IMG/VR virus record: IMGVR_UViG_3300025645_000575
Span: 1-20,604 of that record
Origin: a virus
Strand: one strand, 5' to 3'
Length of the DNA stretch: 20,604 nt
Shown here: positions 13,704 to 20,335 of the stretch, one piece after another
Layout: the number at the start of each line of letters is the position of its first letter
Position numbering within the stretch: the stretch's first letter is position 1
Position numbers and translations under genes: made by a program
The notes under the pieces: model-generated
Told to the model about the DNA's origin: nothing
What the model saw: the letters and a program-made list of their open reading frames with translations, nothing else
Database searches by the model: none

Positions 13704-13731
13704 ATATTACACCGAAGACTGAATTTTTAAA
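13704..13731 (-). promoter_or_regulatory. Sigma70-like promoter TTTAAA-16-TAATAT for thyA
   Basis: TTTAAA (13726-13731), 16-bp spacer, TAATAT (13704-13709), then GG; the ATG follows eight bases after the -10 box. The -35 box begins six bases past the sheath terminator stem. Confidence 0.65.
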
Positions 13732-13736
13732 CAAAA

Positions 13737-13773
13737 AAATCCCCAAGAAGCCATTTATACTCCTTGGGGATTT
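13737..13773 (-). terminator. Intrinsic terminator after the tail sheath gene
   Basis: On the minus strand AAATCCCCAAG and CTTGGGGATTT form an 11-bp stem with a 15-base loop, followed by more T (seven in all). It lies 14 bases after the sheath stop. Confidence 0.85.
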
Positions 13774-13787
13774 TGGTTAAGTTTAGT

Positions 13788-16334
13788 TTAGAATAACTCG
13801 GTGATGCCTTGATCCAACCTAGCGAGGTTGAGGTTGAGCTTAATCTGGGTAACGATGCCGGTGATCTTAATAGTAATGTCTGCGATCAAACACCCTTCTT
13901 GTTGGGAGGTTGGTGTGTTCTTAGACAGGCTAACTGCAAAATCTTCAATAGCCCCGTTGATCAAGAGTGTATCAAGATAAAGCTCAATCTCATTCTTAAA
14001 CCGAATTCTCGTTTGGAGGTTGTTTGGTTCAAACAAGAATGGACGTAATGCGTTCTGTAGATTCTTCTCAAGCCAGACCAGAAGTCTACGGGCTGAGTTG
14101 TTTCTCAGTTGGTGATTGTCATTCTTGAGCATAGTCTGGTCAGCAAAACGGAGGAATCCTGCCGTGTTGCGATCATAAAATGTTGCATTATGTTTGATCT
14201 TATAAAGGTAATCGCGATCCCTGAGAACTGGATCGATTGCAACATCGACAACATCCCGAATAACACCCCTACGGACACCAGCCGCAGGAAGCCATGGGAA
14301 TGGTGTTTCCGCCATCAAACCTGCCGTAACTGGGGATGCGGGAATCCAAACTGGAGATGAACTGTAGATATTGGAAGACTTATACCATTGAGCGTCCAGT
14401 GTGGTTACCGTGTTATTGACCAATTTGGTCAAATTCTTGGATGGCCAATAGACATCGGATGCAAAAACTCCGGGATTTTTACACTTAGTTTTTGAGTCAT
14501 ACACCTTACAATCTCTCCCATTGACCAGAATGTGACGGAGTGTATCCGCAACATGCAGGTGGTGGTAACCACCGTTACAAAGACGAACCTTTTCCGTGAA
14601 GTTGAGGAACTCCTGAAAAACAGCGGTCCAGTTGAGTCTCATGTTGCCCCTCTCGGAACCTTCAAGATCCCCACGTCCAAGATCCCCAATGACATCAATG
14701 AATACCTCATCGTCGAAACAGAAGCTTTCATCCTCAAGGTTTCCGGTCAACCAAGAAGGTCGATGTTCTCTGACGGTATTCCATATGGTTCCGAGACCAG
14801 CCTCAACCGAGAGGTCGATAGTTACACGGTCAGGGTTATCCACCGTGCAAAGAGCATTCCTGATTTTTTTAGGGACGTTTCCGACATCACACGCAGAGCG
14901 TTCTTGTTTTGGAGTATAACGAGAAACAGAATATAAGCTGTCACTAAACCCGTCAACAATTGCGGATGGTCCGAATTCGGATAGCGCCGTTGATTTGAAT
15001 GATGATGTATAAAGATCACTATCCTTGAGTTCCTCGCGCCACATTCTAAGGTTCTTAACCTTCGCGCCCTCTACATTGTAGATGTCACCAGAAATATTCG
15101 GGTTAACAAATACCTTGAGACGGTTGGAGTCGCCGTCGATCACATCCTGAATGAATACGTTCTGTTGATAACCACCTTCCGTTATAACAGTCTCGGTGTC
15201 CGAAATAGATCCGGTGTGAGATTCAACCAAGATAGGGATTAGCTCATCGGAGCCGTTTTGGAGATCTTTATTGAGTCTCCAAAGGGCAACGCTTAAGAAG
15301 TTCTTATGTTTACCGTCAGCCCAAGAATCATTAACTGCTCCGGATTGCTCAGAAATAGCAGCAAGACTTTGGGAGATGCTAGGTTTAGGGTCCGTATAAG
15401 GGAGTGTTAAGTCGAATGAATATGAATCCGTAGGTAGTTCCTGAAAAGCTGCATTTCCAAGACCTGTGCTCAGAGTATTCTTAATACCGACAATAGAACT
15501 CCAATCATTTGCAGGGTCACCATCGGTATTGTCCGTAACAGACACATAATACCCTTCACGGCTATCCAGTGATTTTGATCTACCATTATCAAGAACGATC
15601 AACCCAACCTTCCCGAATTGAACGGGGTCGAACGATGTTATGGACGAGTCGAAGTTTGGATAGTCGTCCTCCCAGAGTATCTTGCCGCATTCGAGGGCAT
15701 CGTATCCAGCTTGGTCGATGTCAATACGAACCGGCTCACCCAAGACGTAACCTTTACAAGACGATAATCCCGTAACTTCGATGAAGTTATCGGTATCATA
15801 CGGGTCAGCACCACCACCCGAGAGTGTTGTGCTGGAAAGTGCAGTATACTCATCATGAGCGGATAGTGCCTCGCTTACAGTAAGTGATTGTCCGATGACA
15901 ACATCAGAAGAGAATGGGCTAACCGAGCTAAGAGTTCCTCCGAACAAATCGGCTGTGAAATTCTGAATAGCCTCATATGCAATTACAGCCTCTCCTTCAT
16001 CATCGTCCTCTAATGCAGGGTATAATATAGCAGAATATTCCTCACCGACCTCATAACCCTCCTTTGCGCCATATGGTAGTTTAACAAATACAAGGTTCGA
16101 ACCCGATTCGATGACACGCTTGGCTGTCTCATAAGAGTAAATTTGCTCCTTTCTGGATGGGTCGGGCTCACCAAATCGGGCTAGGAAATCTTCCAATCGG
16201 TTGAACACAAATGGCTCATTGGCTATACCCTCTGAGGTGAATCCCGTAGCCATTACGTTGTAACCAACAGGGATAGTGGGTCTTGCATCAAAATTCTCCT
16301 GAATGATGATTGCGGGTGAAATAGGGGTTGACAT
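13788..16334 (-). CDS. Contractile tail sheath protein (gp18-like)
   Basis: 848 residues, longer than T4 gp18 (659). The N-terminus has the sheath pattern: ISPAIIIQENFDARPTIPVG, then VMATGFTSEGIANEPFVFNR and LARFGEPDPSRKEQIYSYET before ESGSNLVFVKL, as in other phage sheaths. The C-terminal ~110 residues are the conserved assembly domain: RRLLVWLEKNLQNALRPFLF, EPNNLQTRIRFKNEIELYLD, then GAIEDFAVSLSKN and a beta-strand pair near ADITIKITG. The extra length lies in the middle (about 110-450), as variable surface domains do. The sheath contracts around the tube to inject DNA. It is divergent from the tube gene, and both have late-type boxes five bases before the ATG. A strong terminator follows. 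Confidence 0.92.
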   Translation of the reverse strand: MSTPISPAIIIQENFDARPTIPVGYNVMATGFTSEGIANEPFVFNRLEDFLARFGEPDPSRKEQIYSYETAKRVIESGSNLVFVKLPYGAKEGYEVGEEYSAILYPALEDDDEGEAVIAYEAIQNFTADLFGGTLSSVSPFSSDVVIGQSLTVSEALSAHDEYTALSSTTLSGGGADPYDTDNFIEVTGLSSCKGYVLGEPVRIDIDQAGYDALECGKILWEDDYPNFDSSITSFDPVQFGKVGLIVLDNGRSKSLDSREGYYVSVTDNTDGDPANDWSSIVGIKNTLSTGLGNAAFQELPTDSYSFDLTLPYTDPKPSISQSLAAISEQSGAVNDSWADGKHKNFLSVALWRLNKDLQNGSDELIPILVESHTGSISDTETVITEGGYQQNVFIQDVIDGDSNRLKVFVNPNISGDIYNVEGAKVKNLRMWREELKDSDLYTSSFKSTALSEFGPSAIVDGFSDSLYSVSRYTPKQERSACDVGNVPKKIRNALCTVDNPDRVTIDLSVEAGLGTIWNTVREHRPSWLTGNLEDESFCFDDEVFIDVIGDLGRGDLEGSERGNMRLNWTAVFQEFLNFTEKVRLCNGGYHHLHVADTLRHILVNGRDCKVYDSKTKCKNPGVFASDVYWPSKNLTKLVNNTVTTLDAQWYKSSNIYSSSPVWIPASPVTAGLMAETPFPWLPAAGVRRGVIRDVVDVAIDPVLRDRDYLYKIKHNATFYDRNTAGFLRFADQTMLKNDNHQLRNNSARRLLVWLEKNLQNALRPFLFEPNNLQTRIRFKNEIELYLDTLLINGAIEDFAVSLSKNTPTSQQEGCLIADITIKITGIVTQIKLNLNLARLDQGITELF

Positions 16335-16339
16335 GCATT

Positions 16340-16369
16340 TAATTATGCAATAATCAACCCCTTTTTAAA
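16340..16369 (-). promoter_or_regulatory. Promoter of the sheath gene: CATAATTA box, TTTAAA upstream
   Basis: CATAATTA (16340-16347), five bases, ATG. Also TTTAAA (16364-16369) lies 16 bp upstream of CATAAT, so this promoter combines both motif types. Small dyads (GCAT..ATGC and CCCTTT..AAAGGG) lie in the same 59-base divergent region. Confidence 0.6.
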
Positions 16370-16380
16370 GGGTTGCGTAT

Positions 16381-16388
16381 GCTAATTA
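16381..16388 (+). promoter_or_regulatory. Late-type box GCTAATTA before the tube gene
   Basis: GCTAATTA, five bases, ATG at 16394. It fits NATAATTA except for C at the second place. It decides between the in-frame ATG at 16379 and the ATG at 16394 in favour of the latter. Confidence 0.5.
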
Positions 16389-16393
16389 AAAAC

Positions 16394-17059
16394 ATGAACG
16401 AATTGTCCAAAATTTTTAATCTCAAGACAGGAAATGAAGCTCTTCTCAAGCATGGCGTTCAGCAACAGAATTTTCTTCGACCTCTTAAGATTGGACCGGA
16501 GCCATTTAATTCTGATATTTTGAGGGGTGTTCACTTCATGACAACGGCGTCACTACCGGGACTTACCCGTGATTCTAAAGACGTTCCTATTCAAGGAGTT
16601 ACTCTGAAAGTTCCCGGTCAACTTCAATTTGGCGGTAATGAAACTACTATCGGTTTCCGTGTTGCTGGGGACTTTATGGCAATCAATCCCATTCAAGCTT
16701 GGAAGTTTGCAATGGGTAATCCTCTAGACGGAACCGCCCAGTTCTGTGTCGGTAGAGATTCCAATATCCAATATGCGGTCGTCAATAAGGCAAACAAAAT
16801 CGTCAGAGCAGTTGAACTTGTCGGTGTATATCCAACAAGTATCGGTTCCATTGATTATGATTATTCTGGGGATGAGGTGGTTAACGTTGATGTTGGATTC
16901 ACCTACAATTACTGGCAACCCTTGTCATTAGACGAACTTGATTTGGATCAATTTGCCGGTAATGATTCGGATTCCCTCCAAACCAATGTCGCCAATGTCT
17001 TCAAAGGTTATGAGGATATCATTGCAGCCAAAGATGAATCTTCCGAAGTTGATTGCTAG
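16394..17059 (+). CDS. Tail tube protein (gp19-like)
   Basis: 221 residues from ATG 16394 (T4 gp19 has 163). The tube-protein pattern is visible: TTASLPGLTRDSKDVPIQGV near residue 50, VPGQLQFGG, then IGFRVAGDF, and late in the protein AVELVGVYPTSIGSIDYDYS followed by VVNVDVGFTYNYW. The last is the hallmark final strands of gp19/Hcp-like tube subunits. The acidic C-terminus (ESSEVDC) and an N-terminal extension account for the extra length. The protein forms the hexameric inner tube through which DNA passes. It is on the opposite strand to the sheath gene, which is unusual, because sheath and tube genes usually run in tandem. Its TAG overlaps the TAG of the convergent gene through a shared CTAG. 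Confidence 0.88.
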   Translation: MNELSKIFNLKTGNEALLKHGVQQQNFLRPLKIGPEPFNSDILRGVHFMTTASLPGLTRDSKDVPIQGVTLKVPGQLQFGGNETTIGFRVAGDFMAINPIQAWKFAMGNPLDGTAQFCVGRDSNIQYAVVNKANKIVRAVELVGVYPTSIGSIDYDYSGDEVVNVDVGFTYNYWQPLSLDELDLDQFAGNDSDSLQTNVANVFKGYEDIIAAKDESSEVDC

Positions 17060-17553
17060 GTCCTGAACGGCTTAGTCTCTTCCAATTTCGCAACTTCCAT
17101 TTGATCATGGACATAGTCTGCTAGCCAATCTGGTAGTAAACCACCCTTTAGGGTGTATATGGCATCATCCATCCGATCATGGATGTATGATAGTAGATTA
17201 TTTCCGACGTTATGCTTGGTGGAATCGTATGACCCGAACATGTCTCTACAAATATTGTAACCATTGATAAAACAGAGCCAACTCGCCTGTTCGTTCTGTT
17301 TTATCTCATTTTTGGTTAACGTTCCTGTTCTCCAAAACCCATTATTCTTAATAATAACGTGGTTTTGGAAGAATTTATGCCACTCATTATAATAAGTCCC
17401 CATCTCGGATTTGCATAGAAACATATTCACCTCCTCGTCCCACGTTACTGTTGTGGCTACTTCCGAATGGATAGTCTTCCATTTCTCTTTCTCAGTTTCG
17501 ATGATGAATTTTAAGTCATAAGTTTGGTCTTTTATTTTTTTTGTTGATGTCAT
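17056..17553 (-). CDS. Unknown protein, last gene of the exonuclease operon
   Basis: Not recognised. 165 residues from ATG 17553; an alternative ATG at 17616 would lengthen the overlap with the upstream gene to 101 bases. The N-terminus is basic (MTSTKKIKDQTYDLKF), then charged helical segments, aromatic YYNEWHKFF and SWLCFINGYNICRDMFGSYD, and the C-terminus LLPDWLADYVHDQMEVAK. No catalytic motif is seen. The start overlaps the zinc-ribbon gene by 38 bases, and a run of eight A lies in the overlap. Cotranscription with the exonuclease suggests a role in DNA metabolism, by context only. Confidence 0.6.
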   Translation of the reverse strand: MTSTKKIKDQTYDLKFIIETEKEKWKTIHSEVATTVTWDEEVNMFLCKSEMGTYYNEWHKFFQNHVIIKNNGFWRTGTLTKNEIKQNEQASWLCFINGYNICRDMFGSYDSTKHNVGNNLLSYIHDRMDDAIYTLKGGLLPDWLADYVHDQMEVAKLEETKPFRT

Positions 17554-17995
17554 AATGTTTGGTGGACGATTTGTCAAATTTCCTTTGTCTAAAAAGGTGT
17601 ATGTAGAAATCCCCAACGAACGGAAACTCTCTAATGGTGAGGCCCTCGATTCGCTGCGAACCTACTGATGTATAGTGATACACCACCTTCGATTCGTCAA
17701 TATTATTTTTTGTATAAATTGCAGAGAACTCTTTTTTTAGAGTTTCCAGACATTCCGTTTTATAGAATGGCTTCAGTGCGGATTTTAGTTCCGCCTGTAT
17801 ATTCTTAACATGTTTTCCGTATTTAAGTTGGAACATGAACGGGTCTTTCTTCTTAAGTGCCCTGCATTTATTGCACTGGAAGTTGTTCTTAGCCTTCTTA
17901 GGAGTCCCAAACTCACCGACTAATTCTCGGAACTTGGTCTGGGCTACCCATCGGGTATCCCCACAATCTGAGCAATTTAGGTTCCTATTTGCCAT
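17516..17995 (-). CDS. Zinc-ribbon protein (159 aa), unknown role
   Basis: The start is ATG 17995, with one of the few good Shine-Dalgarno sequences in the window (AGGAAGGG, about four bases before the ATG). The N-terminus has two CxxC knuckles: NCSDCGD (Cys8, Cys11) and FQCNKCRALKKK (Cys41, Cys44), giving a treble-clef/zinc-ribbon layout, followed by a basic helical region (GKHVKNIQAELKSALKPFYK). It likely binds nucleic acid or protein; the function is not known. It overlaps the 139-aa gene by 11 bases upstream and the last operon gene downstream. Confidence 0.65.
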   Translation of the reverse strand: MANRNLNCSDCGDTRWVAQTKFRELVGEFGTPKKAKNNFQCNKCRALKKKDPFMFQLKYGKHVKNIQAELKSALKPFYKTECLETLKKEFSAIYTKNNIDESKVVYHYTSVGSQRIEGLTIREFPFVGDFYIHLFRQRKFDKSSTKHYDINKKNKRPNL

Positions 17996-18404
17996 CAATC
18001 CCTTCCTTCAAGTGGAAGGGGTAAAGGGATGCGAATACTGCTAACATCATCAATAGCTCGTCCTTGTTGTCTTTCTTATTGAGTTCGGGGTCATGCCGGT
18101 CTCTAGCTAAGTCTTTGGACATATCCAACAATATGTCAGCCATGGTGGCCATAGACGTGGGATATGGTTCTCCGCACCTCTGGAAGATATAACCCCTTAC
18201 CTTATTTTTATCATCTATAGGTAATCTATCTACGAAATTTAGTATATCCCTCTTTATATCAATCGGGTTTTCTAAGATGACAGGGGGTTTGGTATCACTC
18301 ATAGAACCCACATTCTGGGGGTTTTGGATGACGGTCGGTTTATGTTGCATGCCTATAGGGAGTCCTAGGGTTCCGGTTAATGGGTTTTCTTTTGGTTCAT
18401 TCAT
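17985..18404 (-). CDS. Unknown protein (139 aa) of the exonuclease operon
   Basis: Not recognised. The first ~45 residues are Pro/Asn-rich and look disordered (NPLTGTLGLPIGMQHKP). Residues about 46-135 are helical, with IKRDILNFVDRLPIDDKNKV and MADILLDMSKDLARDRHDPE. The last helix is hydrophobic (LLMMLAVFASLYPFHL). Its ATG lies within the end of the preceding gene (ATGAATGA overlap of eight bases), a sign of tight translational coupling. T4 has genes for late transcription and DNA binding next to rnh, but I see no sequence match that would support naming it after one of them. Confidence 0.6.
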   Translation of the reverse strand: MNEPKENPLTGTLGLPIGMQHKPTVIQNPQNVGSMSDTKPPVILENPIDIKRDILNFVDRLPIDDKNKVRGYIFQRCGEPYPTSMATMADILLDMSKDLARDRHDPELNKKDNKDELLMMLAVFASLYPFHLKEGIDGK

Positions 18405-18789
18405 TGGTCATTTCGCTGGAATTTTTAGATTCGGGTATTACCGTGAACTGTAATATCAACTTATTGGGGTTCTGGCACCGTTCGCAGGTGAAGCCTCTGG
18501 TTTCTAGCGAGAAGTCCATGACTTTCACATATTTACAATGCATACATGTGAATTTAACGGGAATGTCCCATATTCTACCGCCGATATGCTCCACTATAAC
18601 CTCCCGTTGCTTCACACTCTCCCCTATAAGGGTCCGTTTGGATTGGAGGGTTCGGTATTGGAGGAATATGAACAATGCAACGTATGCGCCGAGTATGGCC
18701 ACCTGTGCGGGTATGGAGGGTACCAACCACACCAACATGGCACCTATGGCTAGAAATATTTTGCCAGCTAGTATTGTGTATTTATTCAT
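18397..18789 (-). CDS. Membrane-anchored zinc-ribbon protein (130 aa)
   Basis: Two hydrophobic segments near the N-terminus (about 7-23, LAGKIFLAIGAMLVWLV, and 28-44, AQVAILGAYVALFIFLQ) form a membrane hairpin. A cytoplasmic-looking domain follows with paired knuckles CMHC (82-85) and CERC (102-105), a zinc ribbon. The positive residues after the second TM (YRTLQSKRTL) fit an inside C-terminus. Such a protein could tether a nucleic acid or protein partner to the inner membrane. It starts four bases after the exonuclease stop, so it is second in the operon. No family name is recognised. Confidence 0.65.
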   Translation of the reverse strand: MNKYTILAGKIFLAIGAMLVWLVPSIPAQVAILGAYVALFIFLQYRTLQSKRTLIGESVKQREVIVEHIGGRIWDIPVKFTCMHCKYVKVMDFSLETRGFTCERCQNPNKLILQFTVIPESKNSSEMTNE

Positions 18790-18793
18790 AAAA

Positions 18794-19693
18794 TTAGGCT
18801 AAATCTTGGTTCAGGAAGAAATTAGCCCACAGTGTCCTGACGGTGTGATGAACCCCAAAATTATCCAACACTTTGCCCAAGCTCAGATCACCAAGACGGG
18901 TTTTGGGTTTAATTTGTTTAGATACCAGTAATATTTCTCTATCCGCGAGGGGTTTGTGGTCCAAGTCGATAATGCTCATAGTCTCCTTTATGATCTCCAG
19001 TTGTTCCTCGCTTAACTTTTTGGAACCAACCTCCCAGTTCTCAACCAATTTTTTGGATTTTTTATCACCATAACGATAAAGACCCTTGATGTTATCGCTA
19101 GTGTCGCCTTTTATGGATTTCCATTTCACAAAATTCTCCAATGACACAGTGTTATAATCCTCAAAGTTTCTTTCAGTTACCAATATCTTCTTCATAGGAC
19201 TATACACGGAGCAATTTGCGCTCACACATTGATAAAAGTCTTCATCGGCGGAAACAATTATACAGCCGCCTTCTAGGGTGTTCTTCAAGTGGTTGATGAT
19301 GTCATCACATTCGGATGTCAGTGGGAATACTGTATGGAACCCGTAGGCGTCACACACCTGTTTAACTAAACGACAGAGATCAAATACCATTTTCTTGGAT
19401 TCGCTCGTATCCACGGTCCCTCGATTCGCCTTATAAAGTGGGTTGATGTCATTCCTCCAGTTCGTTGCAGTTGGATCAACTTTCCGATCCCACACTATGT
19501 AAAATTTGGTGTCTTCTTGCTGGAACCTTTGTGTGTCGTAATATAGCGTTGAGAAAAAGCTATGAATTGCAGTGATGTCCATCCCGTCTTCGGAATACTT
19601 CCGTTTGTAACGTGGATTTTCCTTATGCCGCCTCTCGGTATTCCCGACCGCACGGTATAGCATATTATTACCATCTATTAAAATGTTCCTCAT
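18794..19693 (-). CDS. rnh: 5'-3' exonuclease, T4 RNase H / FEN family
   Basis: 299 residues, nearly the size of T4 RNase H (305). It removes RNA primers and 5' flaps during replication. The metal-binding residues appear in order: D7 in ILIDGNNMLYRA, D69 in YIVWDRK, the helical-arch NPLYKANR (84-91), E128/D130/D131 in TSECDDIINHL, D150/D152 in IVSADEDFYQ, and D197/D200 in IKGDTSDNIKG (the helix-hairpin-helix entry). It heads a five-gene operon with overlapping or nearly overlapping junctions. Its sigma70-like promoter (19700-19727) lies back to back with the promoter of the divergent 58-aa gene, and its ATG lies only six bases after the -10 box. A PolA-type 5' nuclease is the alternative family label; the chemistry would be the same. 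Confidence 0.88.
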   Translation of the reverse strand: MRNILIDGNNMLYRAVGNTERRHKENPRYKRKYSEDGMDITAIHSFFSTLYYDTQRFQQEDTKFYIVWDRKVDPTATNWRNDINPLYKANRGTVDTSESKKMVFDLCRLVKQVCDAYGFHTVFPLTSECDDIINHLKNTLEGGCIIVSADEDFYQCVSANCSVYSPMKKILVTERNFEDYNTVSLENFVKWKSIKGDTSDNIKGLYRYGDKKSKKLVENWEVGSKKLSEEQLEIIKETMSIIDLDHKPLADREILLVSKQIKPKTRLGDLSLGKVLDNFGVHHTVRTLWANFFLNQDLA

Positions 19694-19699
19694 GCCCCC

Positions 19700-19727
19700 A
19701 TGATACCCCGAATATTCTTTTTAACAA
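19700..19727 (-). promoter_or_regulatory. Sigma70-like promoter TTGTTA-16-TATCAT for the exonuclease operon
   Basis: TTGTTA (19722-19727), 16-bp spacer, TATCAT (19700-19705) followed by GG, then the ATG six bases after the -10 box. The mRNA would be leaderless or nearly so. Confidence 0.6.
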
Positions 19728-19735
19728 GAGAAAAC

Positions 19736-19763
19736 TTGAAGTTTGTGTGATGTAGGGTATGAT
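19736..19763 (+). promoter_or_regulatory. Sigma70-like promoter TTGAAG-16-TATGAT for the 58-aa gene
   Basis: TTGAAG (19736-19741), 16-bp spacer, TATGAT (19758-19763) followed by GG, with the ATG six bases later. It shares the CTTGAA and TATGATGGT elements with the promoter of the 76-aa gene. The -35 boxes of this and the divergent promoter are eight bases apart. Confidence 0.7.
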
Positions 19764-19769
19764 GGTTTA

Positions 19770-19946
19770 ATGAGCGACCGTAATTTCATTATCTCAGAGG
19801 GGCACCTTAGGAATATTCTAGCAATTCTGGGAAAGTTGCCCCATGAGCAAGTGGACATCCCCATCCTAATACTTCAACAACTCCACTTACAAACACCAAC
19901 AGTAACAGATACCGCAGTAGATCCTGATTGGGACGATGATCTGTAG
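19770..19946 (+). CDS. Unknown small acidic protein (58 aa)
   Basis: Not recognised. MSDRNFIISEGHLRNILAIL and a following GKLPHEQVDIPILILQQLHL form two probable helices, then a short linker and an acidic tail ending DPDWDDDL. It has its own promoter and a predicted leaderless ATG, so it is a one-gene unit. Small acidic phage proteins with this kind of promoter are often early regulators or inhibitors of host proteins, but nothing here proves that. An upstream in-frame start at 19743 would lie between the -35 and -10 boxes and is rejected. Confidence 0.65.
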   Translation: MSDRNFIISEGHLRNILAILGKLPHEQVDIPILILQQLHLQTPTVTDTAVDPDWDDDL

Positions 19947-19955
19947 TGGTGTTTC

Positions 19956-20222
19956 TTAGTTGATTAGACTTCGAGCGATTGCAGCCTTGTGTTCCTCAAG
20001 TGTTATCACATGGAGATTCTCAGGTAGTACGTATTGTTTTCCAGAGAATTCAACTTTAGTTCCCGCTTTCACCTGAAAACGCTTTGGACTCCTGAAGTTC
20101 GATAAGTCGTTCGGTGTTTGCCAGACGCTTCCTGAGCCGCATGATATGAGAAGGGTCGGGATTAACATTAGGATTACCTTCAAGGTCAAGGATTTTGTAA
20201 GTAATTTTTTCTTGGTCTTCAT
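19956..20222 (-). CDS. Outer-membrane lipoprotein, probable o-spanin (Rz1-like)
   Basis: Starting at ATG 20222, the N-terminus is basic (MKTKKKLLTKSLTLK), followed by a hydrophobic core (VILMLIPTLLIS) and the lipobox LISC, then GSGSVWQTPNDL. The mature lipoprotein is about 61 residues with some beta content (KAGTKVEFSGKQYVL). In-frame ATGs at 20246 and 20231 are alternatives. The gene overlaps the 3' half of the membrane-protein gene in another frame, the classical Rz/Rz1 arrangement. Spanin pairs fuse inner and outer membranes at lysis. The proline-rich region of many o-spanins is missing, so the call rests on the signal, size and overlap. Function other than lysis is possible. Confidence 0.6.
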   Translation of the reverse strand: MKTKKKLLTKSLTLKVILMLIPTLLISCGSGSVWQTPNDLSNFRSPKRFQVKAGTKVEFSGKQYVLPENLHVITLEEHKAAIARSLIN

Positions 20223-20334
20223 AAAGGTCATGTAGTGTTCGGACATTAAAGTTGGTCTCCCGTGCCGCCAAATACTTAGCTATATTTGAAATCAATGCAA
20301 CTATTCCAACTCCCGACATAACTATAATTATCAT
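20056..20334 (-). CDS. Membrane protein, probable i-spanin (Rz-like)
   Basis: 92 residues from ATG 20334. A single N-terminal TM segment (MIIIVMSGVGIVALISNIAK) is followed by a charged, helical periplasmic part (LHDLYEDQEKITYKILDLEG, and RLRKRLANTERLIELQESKA), as in i-spanins. The o-spanin-like gene begins inside it in another frame. A longer reading frame back to 20460 is rejected: that part lies opposite the plus-strand gene at 20336 and precedes the TM with unrelated sequence. ATG 20319 is a weaker alternative. No endolysin or holin gene is visible in the window, so the pair stands apart from other lysis genes. There is no Shine-Dalgarno; TATATT lies seven bases before the ATG. Confidence 0.6.
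   Translation of the reverse strand: MIIIVMSGVGIVALISNIAKYLAARETNFNVRTLHDLYEDQEKITYKILDLEGNPNVNPDPSHIMRLRKRLANTERLIELQESKAFSGESGN
20323..20330 (+). promoter_or_regulatory. Late-type box TATAATTA before the gene at 20336
   Basis: TATAATTA, five bases, ATG at 20336: the exact spacing of the other late boxes, and 7 of 8 bases of T4 late TATAAATA. It lies inside the i-spanin coding region on the other strand. Confidence 0.6.
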
Positions 20335-20335
20335 T

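Noticed and set aside
13752-13760. TATAAATGG in the loop of the sheath terminator
   Set aside because: It resembles a late box (7 of 8) but has no start codon at the usual spacing, and the thyA promoter downstream is complete without it.
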